A stretch of 56,777 bases of DNA from Microvirga subterranea (GTDB lineage: Bacteria > Pseudomonadota > Alphaproteobacteria > Rhizobiales > Beijerinckiaceae), in NCBI RefSeq assembly GCF_003350535.1, contig NZ_QQBB01000015.1, positions 1-56,777 on the forward strand, in the 5' to 3' direction. The position numbers and the translations under genes are program-made. Positions 43,667 to 51,910 of the stretch are shown piece by piece; the stretch's first letter is position 1; every line of letters begins with the position of its first letter. The notes under the pieces are model-generated. The model worked only from the letters and a program-made list of their open reading frames with translations. It did no database searches and was not told where the DNA came from.

Positions 43667-43746
43667 ACAAACAGCCATTTGTAGACGATATCTCAGCGTC
43701 TCTAGTTACAATGAATTGGTACGCTTCACGTGCTTCTCGCCCGTGA
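43663..43746 (+). pseudogene. Truncated third gene of the cyclase operon (possible membrane effector start)
   Basis: The ATG at 43663 overlaps the cyclase stop as ATGA, the usual sign of translational coupling. The frame encodes 27 residues beginning MNKQPFVDD and ending WYASRASRP, then TGA at 43744. The base composition changes from AT-rich to GC-rich repeat DNA at about 43738, so the real gene was probably cut here. The WYASRASR segment resembles the start of SLATT/DUF4231 two-helix effectors (WYxxKAxxxR), but 27 residues are too few to be sure. Confidence 0.45.
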
Positions 43747-43748
43747 GT

Positions 43749-44108
43749 TTATGGGTTCTGGGCCCGGCCTTCCGACCGTCCCGGAATGACGGGTGGGGTG
43801 CCCCGGAATGACGGGGATGGTGCGGCAGGAGCGGGGAGCGGCGGCACCGGCGTCTCGCCGTCCGCCACAAGCAGCCTGCCGCCGCGATCCATCAGTGCCG
43901 GGGCGCGCCAGTCGCTCGGGACGCCGTAGAGCGTCGCCTCCCCTCGCCCGCGCAGCACGGCGGCGATGTCGCGCAGGCCTCGCATCACGAGCCACGTGAC
44001 GCCCAGCACCGTCACCGGCACGGCGACGAGCCAGAGGGCCTGGATGAATTCGGGCCAGGTGTGAAATTTCGACAGCCAGTCGGCCGCGATGCTGTAGGGC
44101 TGCTCCAT
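43749..44108 (-). CDS. Small membrane protein, C terminus running into a repeat
   Basis: A 119-residue protein from ATG 44108. One strong membrane helix (FIQALWLVAVPVTVLGVTWLVM) follows an amphipathic start MEQPYSIAADWLSKFHTW. A charged segment and a proline-rich tail complete it. The last ~30 residues are encoded by a CCGGAATGACGG-type palindromic repeat (43765-43815) and are probably not native. No family is recognised; size and topology are holin-like, without other phage genes nearby. It may be a remnant. Upstream, a perfect 11-bp inverted repeat (44135-44145 with 44149-44159) lies in the leader. Confidence 0.4.
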   Translation of the reverse strand: MEQPYSIAADWLSKFHTWPEFIQALWLVAVPVTVLGVTWLVMRGLRDIAAVLRGRGEATLYGVPSDWRAPALMDRGGRLLVADGETPVPPLPAPAAPSPSFRGTPPVIPGRSEGRAQNP

Positions 44109-44344
44109 CTTGCAAAAACTCCCCGTTGCGCGAACGACCACCAGGAGCCCTGGTGGTCGGGGAGTTGAGAAGCCGCGCAAAGTCGGCCGCGATGACCTTT
44201 AGGCTTTCGCCCTGGACATGCGTCACCGCCTCCCCGGCCGTAAGGCGAGGAAGGCGTCGTTACGGTCGACACAGACCGCTTTGCGTGGGGTTCTCACGCC
44301 CCGGAGCCGGATGCGTCCGGCTCTGCGGTCAGGCTTAGCATGGG

Positions 44345-44660
44345 GCCTCGGGCGGAGCAAAGCGGGCCGGGCGTCCACCTCTCCCGGCGGGAGAGGTCGG
44401 ACCGCAGGGCCGGGCGAGGGGTTACAGGTCCAACAGAACATGGCGCCCTTTCCCTCCCCCTTGTGGGGAGGGATCAAGGGTGGGGGTGCCGGCACCGGAC
44501 CGTCATAGGCTGGCGCTCACACCCCCTCTCCAACTCTCCCCCACAAGGGGGAGAGGGCTGGGGCAGCGCTTCCCGCGCGAAACGTCAGGGGATGCAACCC
44601 CTCACCGTCGCTGCGCGCGACCTCTCCCGCCAGGGAGAGGTGTGATGGCGGACGCCTTGC
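44345..44660. repeat. Mosaic of extragenic repeats
   Basis: The stretch is made of short inverted repeats. One is CCTCTCCCGGCGGGAGAGG (44379-44397 region). Another is CCCTCCCCCTTGTGGGGAGGG (44452-44472). A third is TCTCCCCCACAAGGGGGAGAG (44536-44560 region). A CCTCACCGTCGCTGCGCGCGACCTC block is followed by TCCCGCCAGGGAGAGG. Such mosaics are typical of intergenic DNA in Methylobacteriaceae and rhizobia. No gene is supported from about 44230 to 44845. Confidence 0.75.
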
Positions 44661-44845
44661 GCCTTCCGAACGGACGCAGCGCTCCGGCTTTTCGCCCCCG
44701 CCCTCGGCCCTTTCCGCAAGGAGGAGAACGGGCGGCACGGCCGGGACGACATCCGCTCGTCACGTGGGGAGGCTCCGGCGCCGGCCGCCTGTCGGTGCGG
44801 CGCTTTGATCGCCGCGCTCCCATGAGCCATCGCGATGATGTGCCG

Positions 44846-45128
44846 CTAGGGATTGAGGCTTGCGCGGCTCGACCGGGGCTCGCAGGATAGCCTGTGCGCC
44901 GTGTTGACCAGGGCGAGGTGGGGCAGCGCCTGCGGGAAGTTTCCCAGGAACGTCCTGGCGGCCGGGTCGTATTCCTCGGCCAGGAGGCCGACGTCGTTGC
45001 GCAGTGCCAGGAGACGCTCGAACAGGTCCCGCGCCTCGTCGTGCCGCCCCTGGAGGGAATAGTTCTCGGCGAGCCAGAAGCTGCAGACCAGAAAGGTGCC
45101 CTCCCCCGGCGGCAATCCGTCGTCCGGA
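44846..45128 (-). pseudogene. Remnant of a glycoside hydrolase family 15 (trehalase/glucoamylase-like) gene
   Basis: Only the C-terminal ~80 residues survive: DGLPPGEGTFLVCSFWLAE, then LQGRHDEARDLFERLLALRNDVGLL and EEYDPAARTFLGNFPQALPHLALVNTA. These are strong signatures of the (alpha/alpha)6 barrel end of bacterial GH15 proteins, normally ~600 residues. The catalytic glutamate next to GEGTF-type motifs is partly kept, but the whole upstream barrel is missing. The DNA before it joins directly to the end of the BON-domain gene region. It is therefore a deletion remnant and cannot encode an active enzyme. Confidence 0.8.
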
Positions 45129-45218
45129 CCACCGTCCCCCGACGGAGCCCTCGCTCCGTCTCGACGGTGGTCGCCTCGCCTCCTCCGCATTCGACGCGGG
45201 CAGCGGGACCCTGCGGCC

Positions 45219-45995
45219 CTAAGCTGCCGTGGAACGGCTCCCGCTCGCGTTGATGCGCAGGTTGTTCTGGACGTGACGCACGCCCGAGACCGCTTCCGCA
45301 ATGTCCTCGGCATGACGCTTCTCAAAGCGCGTCTTGACCGAGCCCGAGAGGGTCACCTCCTGGTCGCGGACGTCGATCTCGATGTCCGAGGCGTCGAGAT
45401 AACCGTCCTCCGTAAAGCGATGGCCGATCTCGTCCAGGATCCGCTCGTCGGAGCGGCGATAGTTCCGGGGGCCGCGCCCGCGATGCCCGCGCTCCCGGTC
45501 CTCGTGCGGCTCCAGGCCGACCGCTCCGGCGAGGTTTTCGTAAAAATGCTCGGCCGCCCGGGCGAGCCTGCGCCCGCCCTCACGGTCCTGCTGCCAGTGG
45601 TCGCGCCAGGTGTCGTCGCGGCGGTCGCGATGGCGCGCCGGAGACGACATGCCCCTGTCGCCAGCATAGCGGTCGCCCCGCTCCCGATATCGCCACGTCT
45701 CGGCGGGAGACTCGCGATACCGCCGTTCGAAACCGCTCTCGTCGCGGTATAGCGGCTCGTCACGGGGAAGCGTCATGCCGGCGCCGGCGAAGGCCTCCCG
45801 ACCGTAGGAGTCGTAGTACTCGCCAGGCAGGCGCGGGCCCCAGGAGGCTGGCTCGCGGTCCGGCTCGCCGTAGCCCGCATAGCCGGGGCGCCTCTCCATA
45901 TAGGCCCCCTCCTCGGCCCGGTACTCGTTGCGGAGGTACTCGTCCAGGTCGTCCGCGCCCTGGTGGAAGCCGCCGATCCGATCTCTGTCGATCAT
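45219..45995 (-). CDS. BON-domain stress protein
   Basis: A 258-residue protein. The first ~180 residues are disordered, rich in Arg, Asp, Tyr and Gly (RYRESPAETWRYRERGDRYAGDRG). The last 75 contain a BON domain: DERILDEIGHRFTEDGYLDASDIEIDVRDQEVTLSGSVKTRFEKRHAEDIAEAVSGV. BON domains bind membranes or polymers and occur in osmotic-stress proteins such as OsmY. No signal peptide is seen, so the location is unclear. The RBS CAGGAGGAAC before ATG 45995 is very strong. It is divergent from the ABC exporter gene. Confidence 0.82.
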   Translation of the reverse strand: MIDRDRIGGFHQGADDLDEYLRNEYRAEEGAYMERRPGYAGYGEPDREPASWGPRLPGEYYDSYGREAFAGAGMTLPRDEPLYRDESGFERRYRESPAETWRYRERGDRYAGDRGMSSPARHRDRRDDTWRDHWQQDREGGRRLARAAEHFYENLAGAVGLEPHEDRERGHRGRGPRNYRRSDERILDEIGHRFTEDGYLDASDIEIDVRDQEVTLSGSVKTRFEKRHAEDIAEAVSGVRHVQNNLRINASGSRSTAA

Positions 45996-46261
45996 GGTAA
46001 GTTCCTCCTGATGCCATGCGGTGCCACAGGATGAATGGCGCCCTCTCGTCCCGGTTCCATGGCCGGCGCGCGGAATGGTGGAGCCGTCGGTGCCATGCTC
46101 CTCGGGAAGCGTCCGGACAGGGTGTGCTCCGGCTCGCTGCGACGCGGATCCGACCACCCGGTCGTGAAACCCGGTTGCAGAGTCAGGAACCCCGCGCAGT
46201 TCGTCACGCTTGATCCCTCGAGAACCACCGGGAGTGGGACCAGGGTGAGCGGAAGACGACC

Positions 46262-48184
46262 ATGACGGATCCCACTGCTGTCGCGCCTCGGCGCACCGCG
46301 AACTCCGCGCCGTCGATCGGTCTGGAGAAGGAGTCCGATCTGGCGCGTCCCGCGTCCGTCGATACGGTCGCGCCGCAGCGGCGCAGCGCGGAACCGGAGG
46401 AAGCGGGCCAGGGCGAGAACGTCGCCCGGGAGCTGTATCGTCTGTTCCGCGACATGGTCCGCGGCGGCAAGGCGTGGCCCATGATGATCTTGGCCGTTGC
46501 GATCATAGTCGTTCTCGTCGGCAACATGGTCGGGCAGGTGCGCCTGAACGAATGGAACGGCGCCTTCTTCGATGCGGTCGAACGGCGCAATTCCAGCGCG
46601 TTCCTGCGCCAGCTCGTGGTGTTCCTCGAGATCGTCTCCTTCCTGCTGGTGATGGTGGTGGCGCAGACCTGGCTGCAGGAGCGCCTCAAGATCCGCATGC
46701 GGGAACGGCTCACGCACATTCTTCTCGACGAGTGGCTGAAGCCGAACCGGGCCTATCAGCTCGGGCTCATCGGGAAGACGGGCGCGCAACCGGACCAGCG
46801 CATGCAGGAGGATTGCCGCCTCTTCTCGGAGTTCACCACCGAACTCGGCGTGGGCATGCTGCAGTCCCTCATGCTGCTCATCAGCTTCATCGGCGTCCTG
46901 TGGACCCTGTCGTCCTACGCGAGCTTCGAGTTCCGCGGCGAGGAGATTGTCGTCCCCGGCTACATGGTCTGGATCGCCATCGGCTACGCGGGCCTCGGGT
47001 CCGGCATGACTTGGCTCGTGGGGCGCCCCCTGATCCGCCTCAACACAATCCGCTATGCTCGCGAGGCGGATCTGCGCTTCGCGCTGGTGCGCGTGAACGA
47101 AAGCGCCGAGAGCGTTGCGCTCTATTCCGGCGAGCGGGACGAGCGCCGCAGCCTCGAACTCGTGGTGGAGGCGGTGCTCCACGCCACGCGCAGGCTCTCG
47201 GGCGCGCTGGCGCGCCTCACCTGGATCACGTCGGGCTACGGCTGGCTTGCGATCGTCGTACCGATCCTGGCCGCAGCGCCGGGCTACTTCACTGACCGCC
47301 TGAGCTTCGGCGAAATGATGATGGTGGTCGGCGCCTTCAACCAAGTGCAGGCGGCTTTGCGCTATTTCGTCGACAATTTCCCGAAGATCGCCGACTGGCG
47401 CTCGGCGATGCTGCGCGTCGCGACGTTCCGGCAGGCCGCGATCGATCTCGATAAGGTGATCGAGGAGAACCGGCGCATCGAAGTCCTCTCCCATCCGAAA
47501 GGCTGGCTGAGCTTCGAGAACCTCTCGATCGCGCTCAGCGACGGCAGCATCATCATCGAGGGCGCGACCGCCGAAATCCAGACGGGCGAGCGAGTTCTCA
47601 TCGTCGGGGAGTCCGGCTCGGGGAAGAGCACCCTGTTCCGGGCGATCGCCAGCCTCTGGCCCTGGGGTTCCGGCGTGATCCGGATTCCGCCATCGGAGCA
47701 GATGATGTTCCTGCCGCAGAGGCCTTATCTGCCGCTGGGCACCCTGCGTTCGTCCCTGTGCTACCCGGCAGGCCCCGGCACCTTCACGGACACAGAGGTC
47801 CGCTCCGCGCTCGAGCGTTGCGGCCTCGCCGACTTCCTCGACGCTCTCGACACGCACAAGCGCTGGGACCAGTCGCTGTCGCTCGGGCAGCAGCAGCGGG
47901 TGGCGTTCGCCCGCGTTCTGCTGCACAAGCCGCGCTGGGTCTTCATGGATGAGGCCACGTCGGCCCTGGACGACGAGAACCAAGCCTCGATGCTCTCGCT
48001 GTTCGAGAACGAACTGGCCGGCGCATCGGTGCTCTCCATCGGCCACAGGCCGGGCCTTGAGGAGTTTCACACCCGCACGCTCCACATCCGCAAGACGTCC
48101 GAGGGTGCGGTGCTGCTCGCGCGCCCGGGCCGGCAGCAGGTCCTCGCCGGCTGGCTCAAGCGCCTGCGCGGCACTCTGCGCTGA
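46262..48184 (+). CDS. ABC transporter with fused permease and ATPase (SbmA/BacA-like, YddA family)
   Basis: A 640-residue half-transporter acting as a dimer in the inner membrane. Residues ~70-400 form the ABC_membrane_2 (SbmA/BacA-like) domain with six helices, including LNEWNGAFFDAVERRN and YFTDRLSFGEMMMVVGAFNQV. The ATPase has Walker A at 449-457 (GESGSGKST), signature LSLGQQQR, Walker B WVFMDEATSALD and the H-loop SIGHRP. The N-terminal 60 residues are an unstructured extension. Relatives move peptides, vitamin B12 or very-long-chain fatty acyl groups, and BacA is needed in rhizobial symbiosis. The substrate here is unknown. Confidence 0.9.
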   Translation: MTDPTAVAPRRTANSAPSIGLEKESDLARPASVDTVAPQRRSAEPEEAGQGENVARELYRLFRDMVRGGKAWPMMILAVAIIVVLVGNMVGQVRLNEWNGAFFDAVERRNSSAFLRQLVVFLEIVSFLLVMVVAQTWLQERLKIRMRERLTHILLDEWLKPNRAYQLGLIGKTGAQPDQRMQEDCRLFSEFTTELGVGMLQSLMLLISFIGVLWTLSSYASFEFRGEEIVVPGYMVWIAIGYAGLGSGMTWLVGRPLIRLNTIRYAREADLRFALVRVNESAESVALYSGERDERRSLELVVEAVLHATRRLSGALARLTWITSGYGWLAIVVPILAAAPGYFTDRLSFGEMMMVVGAFNQVQAALRYFVDNFPKIADWRSAMLRVATFRQAAIDLDKVIEENRRIEVLSHPKGWLSFENLSIALSDGSIIIEGATAEIQTGERVLIVGESGSGKSTLFRAIASLWPWGSGVIRIPPSEQMMFLPQRPYLPLGTLRSSLCYPAGPGTFTDTEVRSALERCGLADFLDALDTHKRWDQSLSLGQQQRVAFARVLLHKPRWVFMDEATSALDDENQASMLSLFENELAGASVLSIGHRPGLEEFHTRTLHIRKTSEGAVLLARPGRQQVLAGWLKRLRGTLR

Positions 48185-48600
48185 AGCCTCAGGTCGCCCT
48201 CGCATGCCTCGGCTGCACTCCAGCCAGCAGCGACGGGGTTGAGCCGTTCGCCGGTTGCGCACCTGCTCCCGTCATAGTGTGTACGCCAGGGTACCTTCGC
48301 CGGGATCCGGACAGCACCATATCCGCAAGCGGCGCGTTGTTGATGCAGGCATAGGATGGAGATCGTCATGGCGCTGAGGAACGATGACCTGCGTCGCGAC
48401 TGGCCGGAGCGCATCGGAAACGCTCGCGGGTCGGTCCTGCCGGGGCTCGTGTTCTGCGCGTTGGCCCGGACGATCGCGCGACAGGTGATCTGATGCTGCA
48501 GCCCGCCCCGCGGGACTCAGCGCTCCGGGCGATCTCCGAGGATGCCCTCCTTGACCGACGATGAACGCCCGGGGGCTGCTGCCCAGCTCGGGCCACTGAA
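48185..48600. other. Gap with one small possible ORF
   Basis: About 400 bases after the ABC transporter with no known gene except the small frame at 48368-48493. No repeat of the families described elsewhere in this window was seen. Confidence 0.4.
48368..48493 (+). CDS. Possible 41-residue small protein
   Basis: The ATG at 48368 is preceded by GGATGGAG with about 7 bases spacing and runs 41 codons to TGA. The peptide begins MALRNDDLRRDWPERIG and ends with a hydrophobic LPGLVFCALARTIARQVI, which could be a short membrane or amphipathic helix. No relative is recognised. Support is limited to the RBS and the coherent amphipathic pattern. Confidence 0.3.
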   Translation: MALRNDDLRRDWPERIGNARGSVLPGLVFCALARTIARQVI

Positions 48601-48602
48601 AG

Positions 48603-48636
48603 CAGCCCTGCTTCGTCCAGGCAGGGCTGTTCTTTT
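48603..48636. terminator. Terminator between the exporter region and degP
   Basis: CAGCCCTGC (48603-48611) pairs with GCAGGGCTG (48621-48629), followed by TTCTTTT on the plus strand. On the minus strand only CTTTC follows, so it is mainly a plus-strand terminator. Confidence 0.75.
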
Positions 48637-48688
48637 GTGCAGTCCGGAAAGCAATGTGGGCCGGTCTCGCCGGCCCGCGACCAGGCCC

Positions 48689-50239
48689 TTACGCCGCGGG
48701 GATCTGCAGCGCGACGAAGCGGGTGCCCTGCTCCGCCTGGATCAGGAACAGCACGCTCTTCTTGCCGTCCTTGCGGGAGGCTTCGATGGCGTTCCGGACG
48801 TCGGTGGGCGTCTGCACAGCCTTGCCCGCAACCTCAAGGATGACGTCGCCGGTTCTGAAGCCCTTTTCGGCGGCCGGGCTTCCGGGTTCCACGCTCACGA
48901 CCGCGACGCCCTTCTGGTCGCCGTCGCCCGTGGTGGAGGCGGGTGCGAGGCCAAGGCCGAGCTTGCCCATTTCGGCGCCCTCCCCGCGCTCGAGAGAGGC
49001 ATTCGACGTGCTGGGCATCTTGCCGATGGTCACGGAGACGTCCTGCCGTTTGCCGTCGCGCCATACCTGCAGGGTGGCCGTCGATCCGGCATTCAGGGAG
49101 GCAACGGTGCGCGACAGGTCGCGCGCGTCGTGGACTGCCTTGCCGTTCACCGAAAGGACGACGTCGCCGGTTTTGACGCCGGCCTTTGCGGCGGGGCTGT
49201 CGTCCTCCACACGGGCCACGATGGCGCCCTGGGGCTCGTCGAGACCGACGCCCGCAGCGATGTCCTTCGTGACCGGCTGGATCTGCACCCCAAGGAAGCC
49301 GCGCTCGACGCTGCCCTTCTCCTTGAGCTGGGTGACGACGCTCTGGACGGTCTCCGACGGGATCGCGAAGGCGATGCCGACATTGCCGCCGGACGGCGAC
49401 ACGATGGCGGTGTTCACCCCCACGACCTGACCGAGCTGGTTGAAGGTCGGGCCGCCAGAATTGCCGCGGTTCACGGGAGCGTCGATCTGCAGGAAGTCGT
49501 CATAGGGACCGGCCCCGATGTCTCGGGCGCGTGCCGACACGATGCCGGCCGTGACGGTGCCGCCCAGGCCGAACGGATTGCCGACCGCGAGCACCCAGTC
49601 GCCGACCCGCGGAGCGTCGGGAGCGAGCTCCACATACTTGAAGGGGCCGCCTTCCTTGACCTTGAGCAGGGCCAGGTCGGTCTTCGGGTCGGTGCCGACG
49701 ACCTCGGCCGGGAGAGTGCGGCCGTCATCCATGAGCACCTCGACCTCGGAGCTCTTGTCGATCACGTGATTGTTGGTCACCAGATAGCCGTCGGCCGAGA
49801 TGAAGAAGCCGGACCCCTGCGACACGCCCCGCCGCGGGCCGGGCCGCTCGGAGCGCGGATTGTCGTCGTTGCCTGGGCCGCCGCGGCCGCGGAACTGCTT
49901 GAAGAACTCCTGGAAAGGATGATCGTCGGGGAGGTTGAAGTTCGGGAAGCCCGAACCGCCGCGCTGGCTGCTGGCCTGCGGGGCCTGGTCCGCGCTCGTC
50001 GCACGCACCGAGACGACGGCGGGCTTCACCCGGTCCACCACGTCGGCGAACGACGGCACGGTGGCGACGGGCGCCGTCGCGGTCTGCGGCGCCTGAGCGA
50101 AGGCAGGAATGACCGCTCCGCCGGCCGTGCCGGCAATGGCCGCCAGGGCAACGGCGCCAAGAAGTGCGGATCTCGTCGTGCCGAGCCTGCGGGGATGCTG
50201 CGGCGTCCCGTCGGCTTGGCTGGAAAGCGTGCGTTTCAT
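48689..50239 (-). CDS. degP: Do-family periplasmic serine protease (DegP/HtrA)
   Basis: Degrades or refolds misfolded periplasmic proteins. 516 residues: signal peptide (ATG 50239, hydrophobic segment ALLGAVALAAIAGTAGGAV), trypsin-like domain with triad H158 (VTNNHVID), D188 (KTDLALLKV) and S261 (GNSGGP), then two PDZ domains (FLGVQIQPVTKDIAAGVG and the second from ~415 with GLAPASTTGDGDQKGVAVVSVEPG). The LA-loop carries a Q/R/G-rich segment. The frame continues upstream of 50239 but without an RBS or signal. A possible operator lies at 50315-50343. Confidence 0.95.
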   Translation of the reverse strand: MKRTLSSQADGTPQHPRRLGTTRSALLGAVALAAIAGTAGGAVIPAFAQAPQTATAPVATVPSFADVVDRVKPAVVSVRATSADQAPQASSQRGGSGFPNFNLPDDHPFQEFFKQFRGRGGPGNDDNPRSERPGPRRGVSQGSGFFISADGYLVTNNHVIDKSSEVEVLMDDGRTLPAEVVGTDPKTDLALLKVKEGGPFKYVELAPDAPRVGDWVLAVGNPFGLGGTVTAGIVSARARDIGAGPYDDFLQIDAPVNRGNSGGPTFNQLGQVVGVNTAIVSPSGGNVGIAFAIPSETVQSVVTQLKEKGSVERGFLGVQIQPVTKDIAAGVGLDEPQGAIVARVEDDSPAAKAGVKTGDVVLSVNGKAVHDARDLSRTVASLNAGSTATLQVWRDGKRQDVSVTIGKMPSTSNASLERGEGAEMGKLGLGLAPASTTGDGDQKGVAVVSVEPGSPAAEKGFRTGDVILEVAGKAVQTPTDVRNAIEASRKDGKKSVLFLIQAEQGTRFVALQIPAA

Positions 50240-50314
50240 GCTATGTACTCCATCGGCTCGTCGGGGATGGAAACCCCTGATGTGATACAGGTGGGGTCCG
50301 GCGCATGAAGGTGT

Positions 50315-50343
50315 CCTTACGGATAGATGAAGTGTTCGTAAGG
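50315..50343. promoter_or_regulatory. Inverted repeat in the degP upstream region
   Basis: CCTTACG (50315-50321) and CGTAAGG (50337-50343) form a perfect 7-bp inverted repeat over a 15-bp spacer, about 80-100 bp upstream of the degP start. The geometry suits a dimeric regulator or an RNA hairpin. It does not match the direct-repeat CpxR box known from E. coli. The rest of the 50240-50580 gap shows nothing else clear. Confidence 0.4.
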
Positions 50344-50580
50344 TTGGGCCAAATCCCACGTTCACCGCGGATCTTTTCGCTGCCGCAAGGGCGGGTCTGC
50401 GTCGTGCCCCTCCTTCAATCCTCATGAACCGGCGAGACCCGAAGTCGTTGCGCCCGCCTGGGCCGAACACCGCTCCCGGAGCCGCCCCCGACCATTGCAG
50501 GGACACCTCGGGAACGGCACGGAGTGTCGCGACCGGCATCGGTGCTATGGTGTCAGCCTATCAGCATGGGAGAATCGATC

Positions 50581-51036
50581 ATGACGAAAGCCACGGCCAT
50601 GCCGAAGGAGAAGAGCGGCCCGGAGGAGGCGCAGGGAGACGTCTCCGCCGCCCGAGCCATCGACGCGCGGATCGCGGAGCTGGGCGACTGGCGCGGCGAG
50701 ACGCTCGCGCGGGTGCGGGCCATCATCCGGCGGGCCGTGCCCGAGGTGGTCGAGACGGTGAAGTGGCGCGGGGTTCCGGTGTGGGAGCATGCGGGCATCA
50801 TCTGCACCGGCGAGACCTACAAGGCCGTCGTGAAGCTGACCTTCGCCAAGGGCGCCGCGCTGGAGGATCCGTCAGGCCTGTTCAATGCGAGCCTCGAGGG
50901 CAACGTGCGGCGCGCCATCGACATCCGCGAGGGCGAGGCCATCGATGATGAGGCGCTGACGGCGCTCGTCCGCACCGCCGCGGCCCTCAATGCGTCCGCC
51001 GCCAAGCGCCCGAAGCGCGCCGCAGCCCGCGCCTGA
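50581..51036 (+). CDS. DUF1801-family protein
   Basis: A 151-residue protein with a DUF1801/YdhG-type fold: IIRRAVPEVVETVKWRGVPVWEHAGIICTGETYKAVVKLTFAKGAALEDPSGLFN. This family binds an unknown ligand and is not proven enzymatic. The start at 50581 follows GGGAGAATCGATC; the N-terminal 30 residues are charged and variable. The C terminus is Ala/Lys/Arg-rich. It is 38 bp upstream of the methyltransferase gene on the same strand. Confidence 0.8.
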   Translation: MTKATAMPKEKSGPEEAQGDVSAARAIDARIAELGDWRGETLARVRAIIRRAVPEVVETVKWRGVPVWEHAGIICTGETYKAVVKLTFAKGAALEDPSGLFNASLEGNVRRAIDIREGEAIDDEALTALVRTAAALNASAAKRPKRAAARA

Positions 51037-51074
51037 GCGCGACGCGGCTTTCGGCCGGCGCGAGGAAGAAGCCC

Positions 51075-51803
51075 ATGGCCCAGAACATCTACGACAACCC
51101 TGAGTTCTTCGCCGGCTACAGCCGGCTGCCGCGGCAGGTGCACGGACCGGACTCGGCTCCGGAATGGCCAGCCCTCCGCGCCATGCTGCCCGACCTGACG
51201 GGCCGACGCGTCGTCGATCTCGGCTGCGGCTTCGGCTGGTTCGCCCGATGGGCGCGGGAGCACGGCGCCGCGTCGGTGCTCGGCCTCGACCTCTCCGAGA
51301 CCATGCTCGCCCGTGCGCGGGCCGACACCGCCGATCCGGCGATCGCCTACCGGATCGCGGATCTCGATGCGCTCGTCCTGCCGGAGGACGCCTTCGATCT
51401 CGCCTACAGCTCCCTCGCATTCCACTACGTGGCGGATTTTGGACGCCTCGTCACGGCGCTTCACCGCTCACTCGCGCCCGGTGGCGATCTCGTCTTCAGC
51501 ATCGAGCACCCGATCCTCATGGCGGCCGCGCACCCGCGCTGGGGCACCGACGAGGACGGGCGCCCGACCTGGCCGGTGAACCGTTACGCGATCGAGGGCG
51601 AGCGGCGGACCGATTGGTTCACGAGAGGCGTTCTCAAGTACCACCGCATGCTCGGCACGACGCTGAACACGCTGATCGACACGGGCTTCACGATCCTCCA
51701 CGTGGAGGAGTTCGCTCCTTCGCCCGCGCAGATCGCCGAGAACCCCGCCCTCGCCGAGGAGGTCGAGCGGCCGATGTTCCTGCTCGTCTCGGCCCAGCGC
51801 TGA
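51075..51803 (+). CDS. SAM-dependent class I methyltransferase
   Basis: A 242-residue Rossmann-fold methyltransferase. Motif I VVDLGCGFGWFARWAREHGA (SAM binding), motif II LGLDLSETML, motif III YRIADLDALVLPEDAFDLAYSS, and a Methyltransf_11 pattern up to ~180. The tail includes YHRMLGTTLNTLIDTGFTI. It resembles the UbiE/COQ5-like and small-molecule methyltransferase groups; the acceptor is unknown. Probably cotranscribed with the DUF1801 gene. Confidence 0.88.
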   Translation: MAQNIYDNPEFFAGYSRLPRQVHGPDSAPEWPALRAMLPDLTGRRVVDLGCGFGWFARWAREHGAASVLGLDLSETMLARARADTADPAIAYRIADLDALVLPEDAFDLAYSSLAFHYVADFGRLVTALHRSLAPGGDLVFSIEHPILMAAAHPRWGTDEDGRPTWPVNRYAIEGERRTDWFTRGVLKYHRMLGTTLNTLIDTGFTILHVEEFAPSPAQIAENPALAEEVERPMFLLVSAQR

Positions 51804-51910
51804 GCCCGCGCGACCTCGCCTCGCCGTTCACGGCGGTTCAGTCCCACTGTCGATGAAACGAGCCGCCGGGCATCGTGCCCGGCGCGCCCTCAGGCCCAGC
51901 GGGGCCTGAC

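Noticed and set aside
41890..43740. Mobile element or prophage carrying the protease-cyclase pair
   Set aside because: No integrase, transposase, inverted terminal repeats or tRNA target seen; only a 9-bp direct repeat supports insertion.
43726..44226. 166-codon minus-strand frame (GTG start at 44226)
   Set aside because: The first 30 codons look gene-like, but the rest overlaps the membrane gene out of frame and is Arg/Ala/Gly-rich; at best a short remnant.
44012..44272. 86-codon minus-strand frame near the small membrane protein
   Set aside because: Overlaps the hairpin and the membrane gene in another frame; no motif and unlikely composition.
46186..46212. EcfG-type general stress promoter for the ABC exporter (GGAAC-N16-CGCTT)
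   Set aside because: The -10 part deviates from CGTT and the distance to the gene is only moderate; not enough to call.
45992..48262. 756-codon minus-strand frame over the ABC exporter
   Set aside because: Opposite strand of a gene with complete ABC motifs; no RBS or domain.
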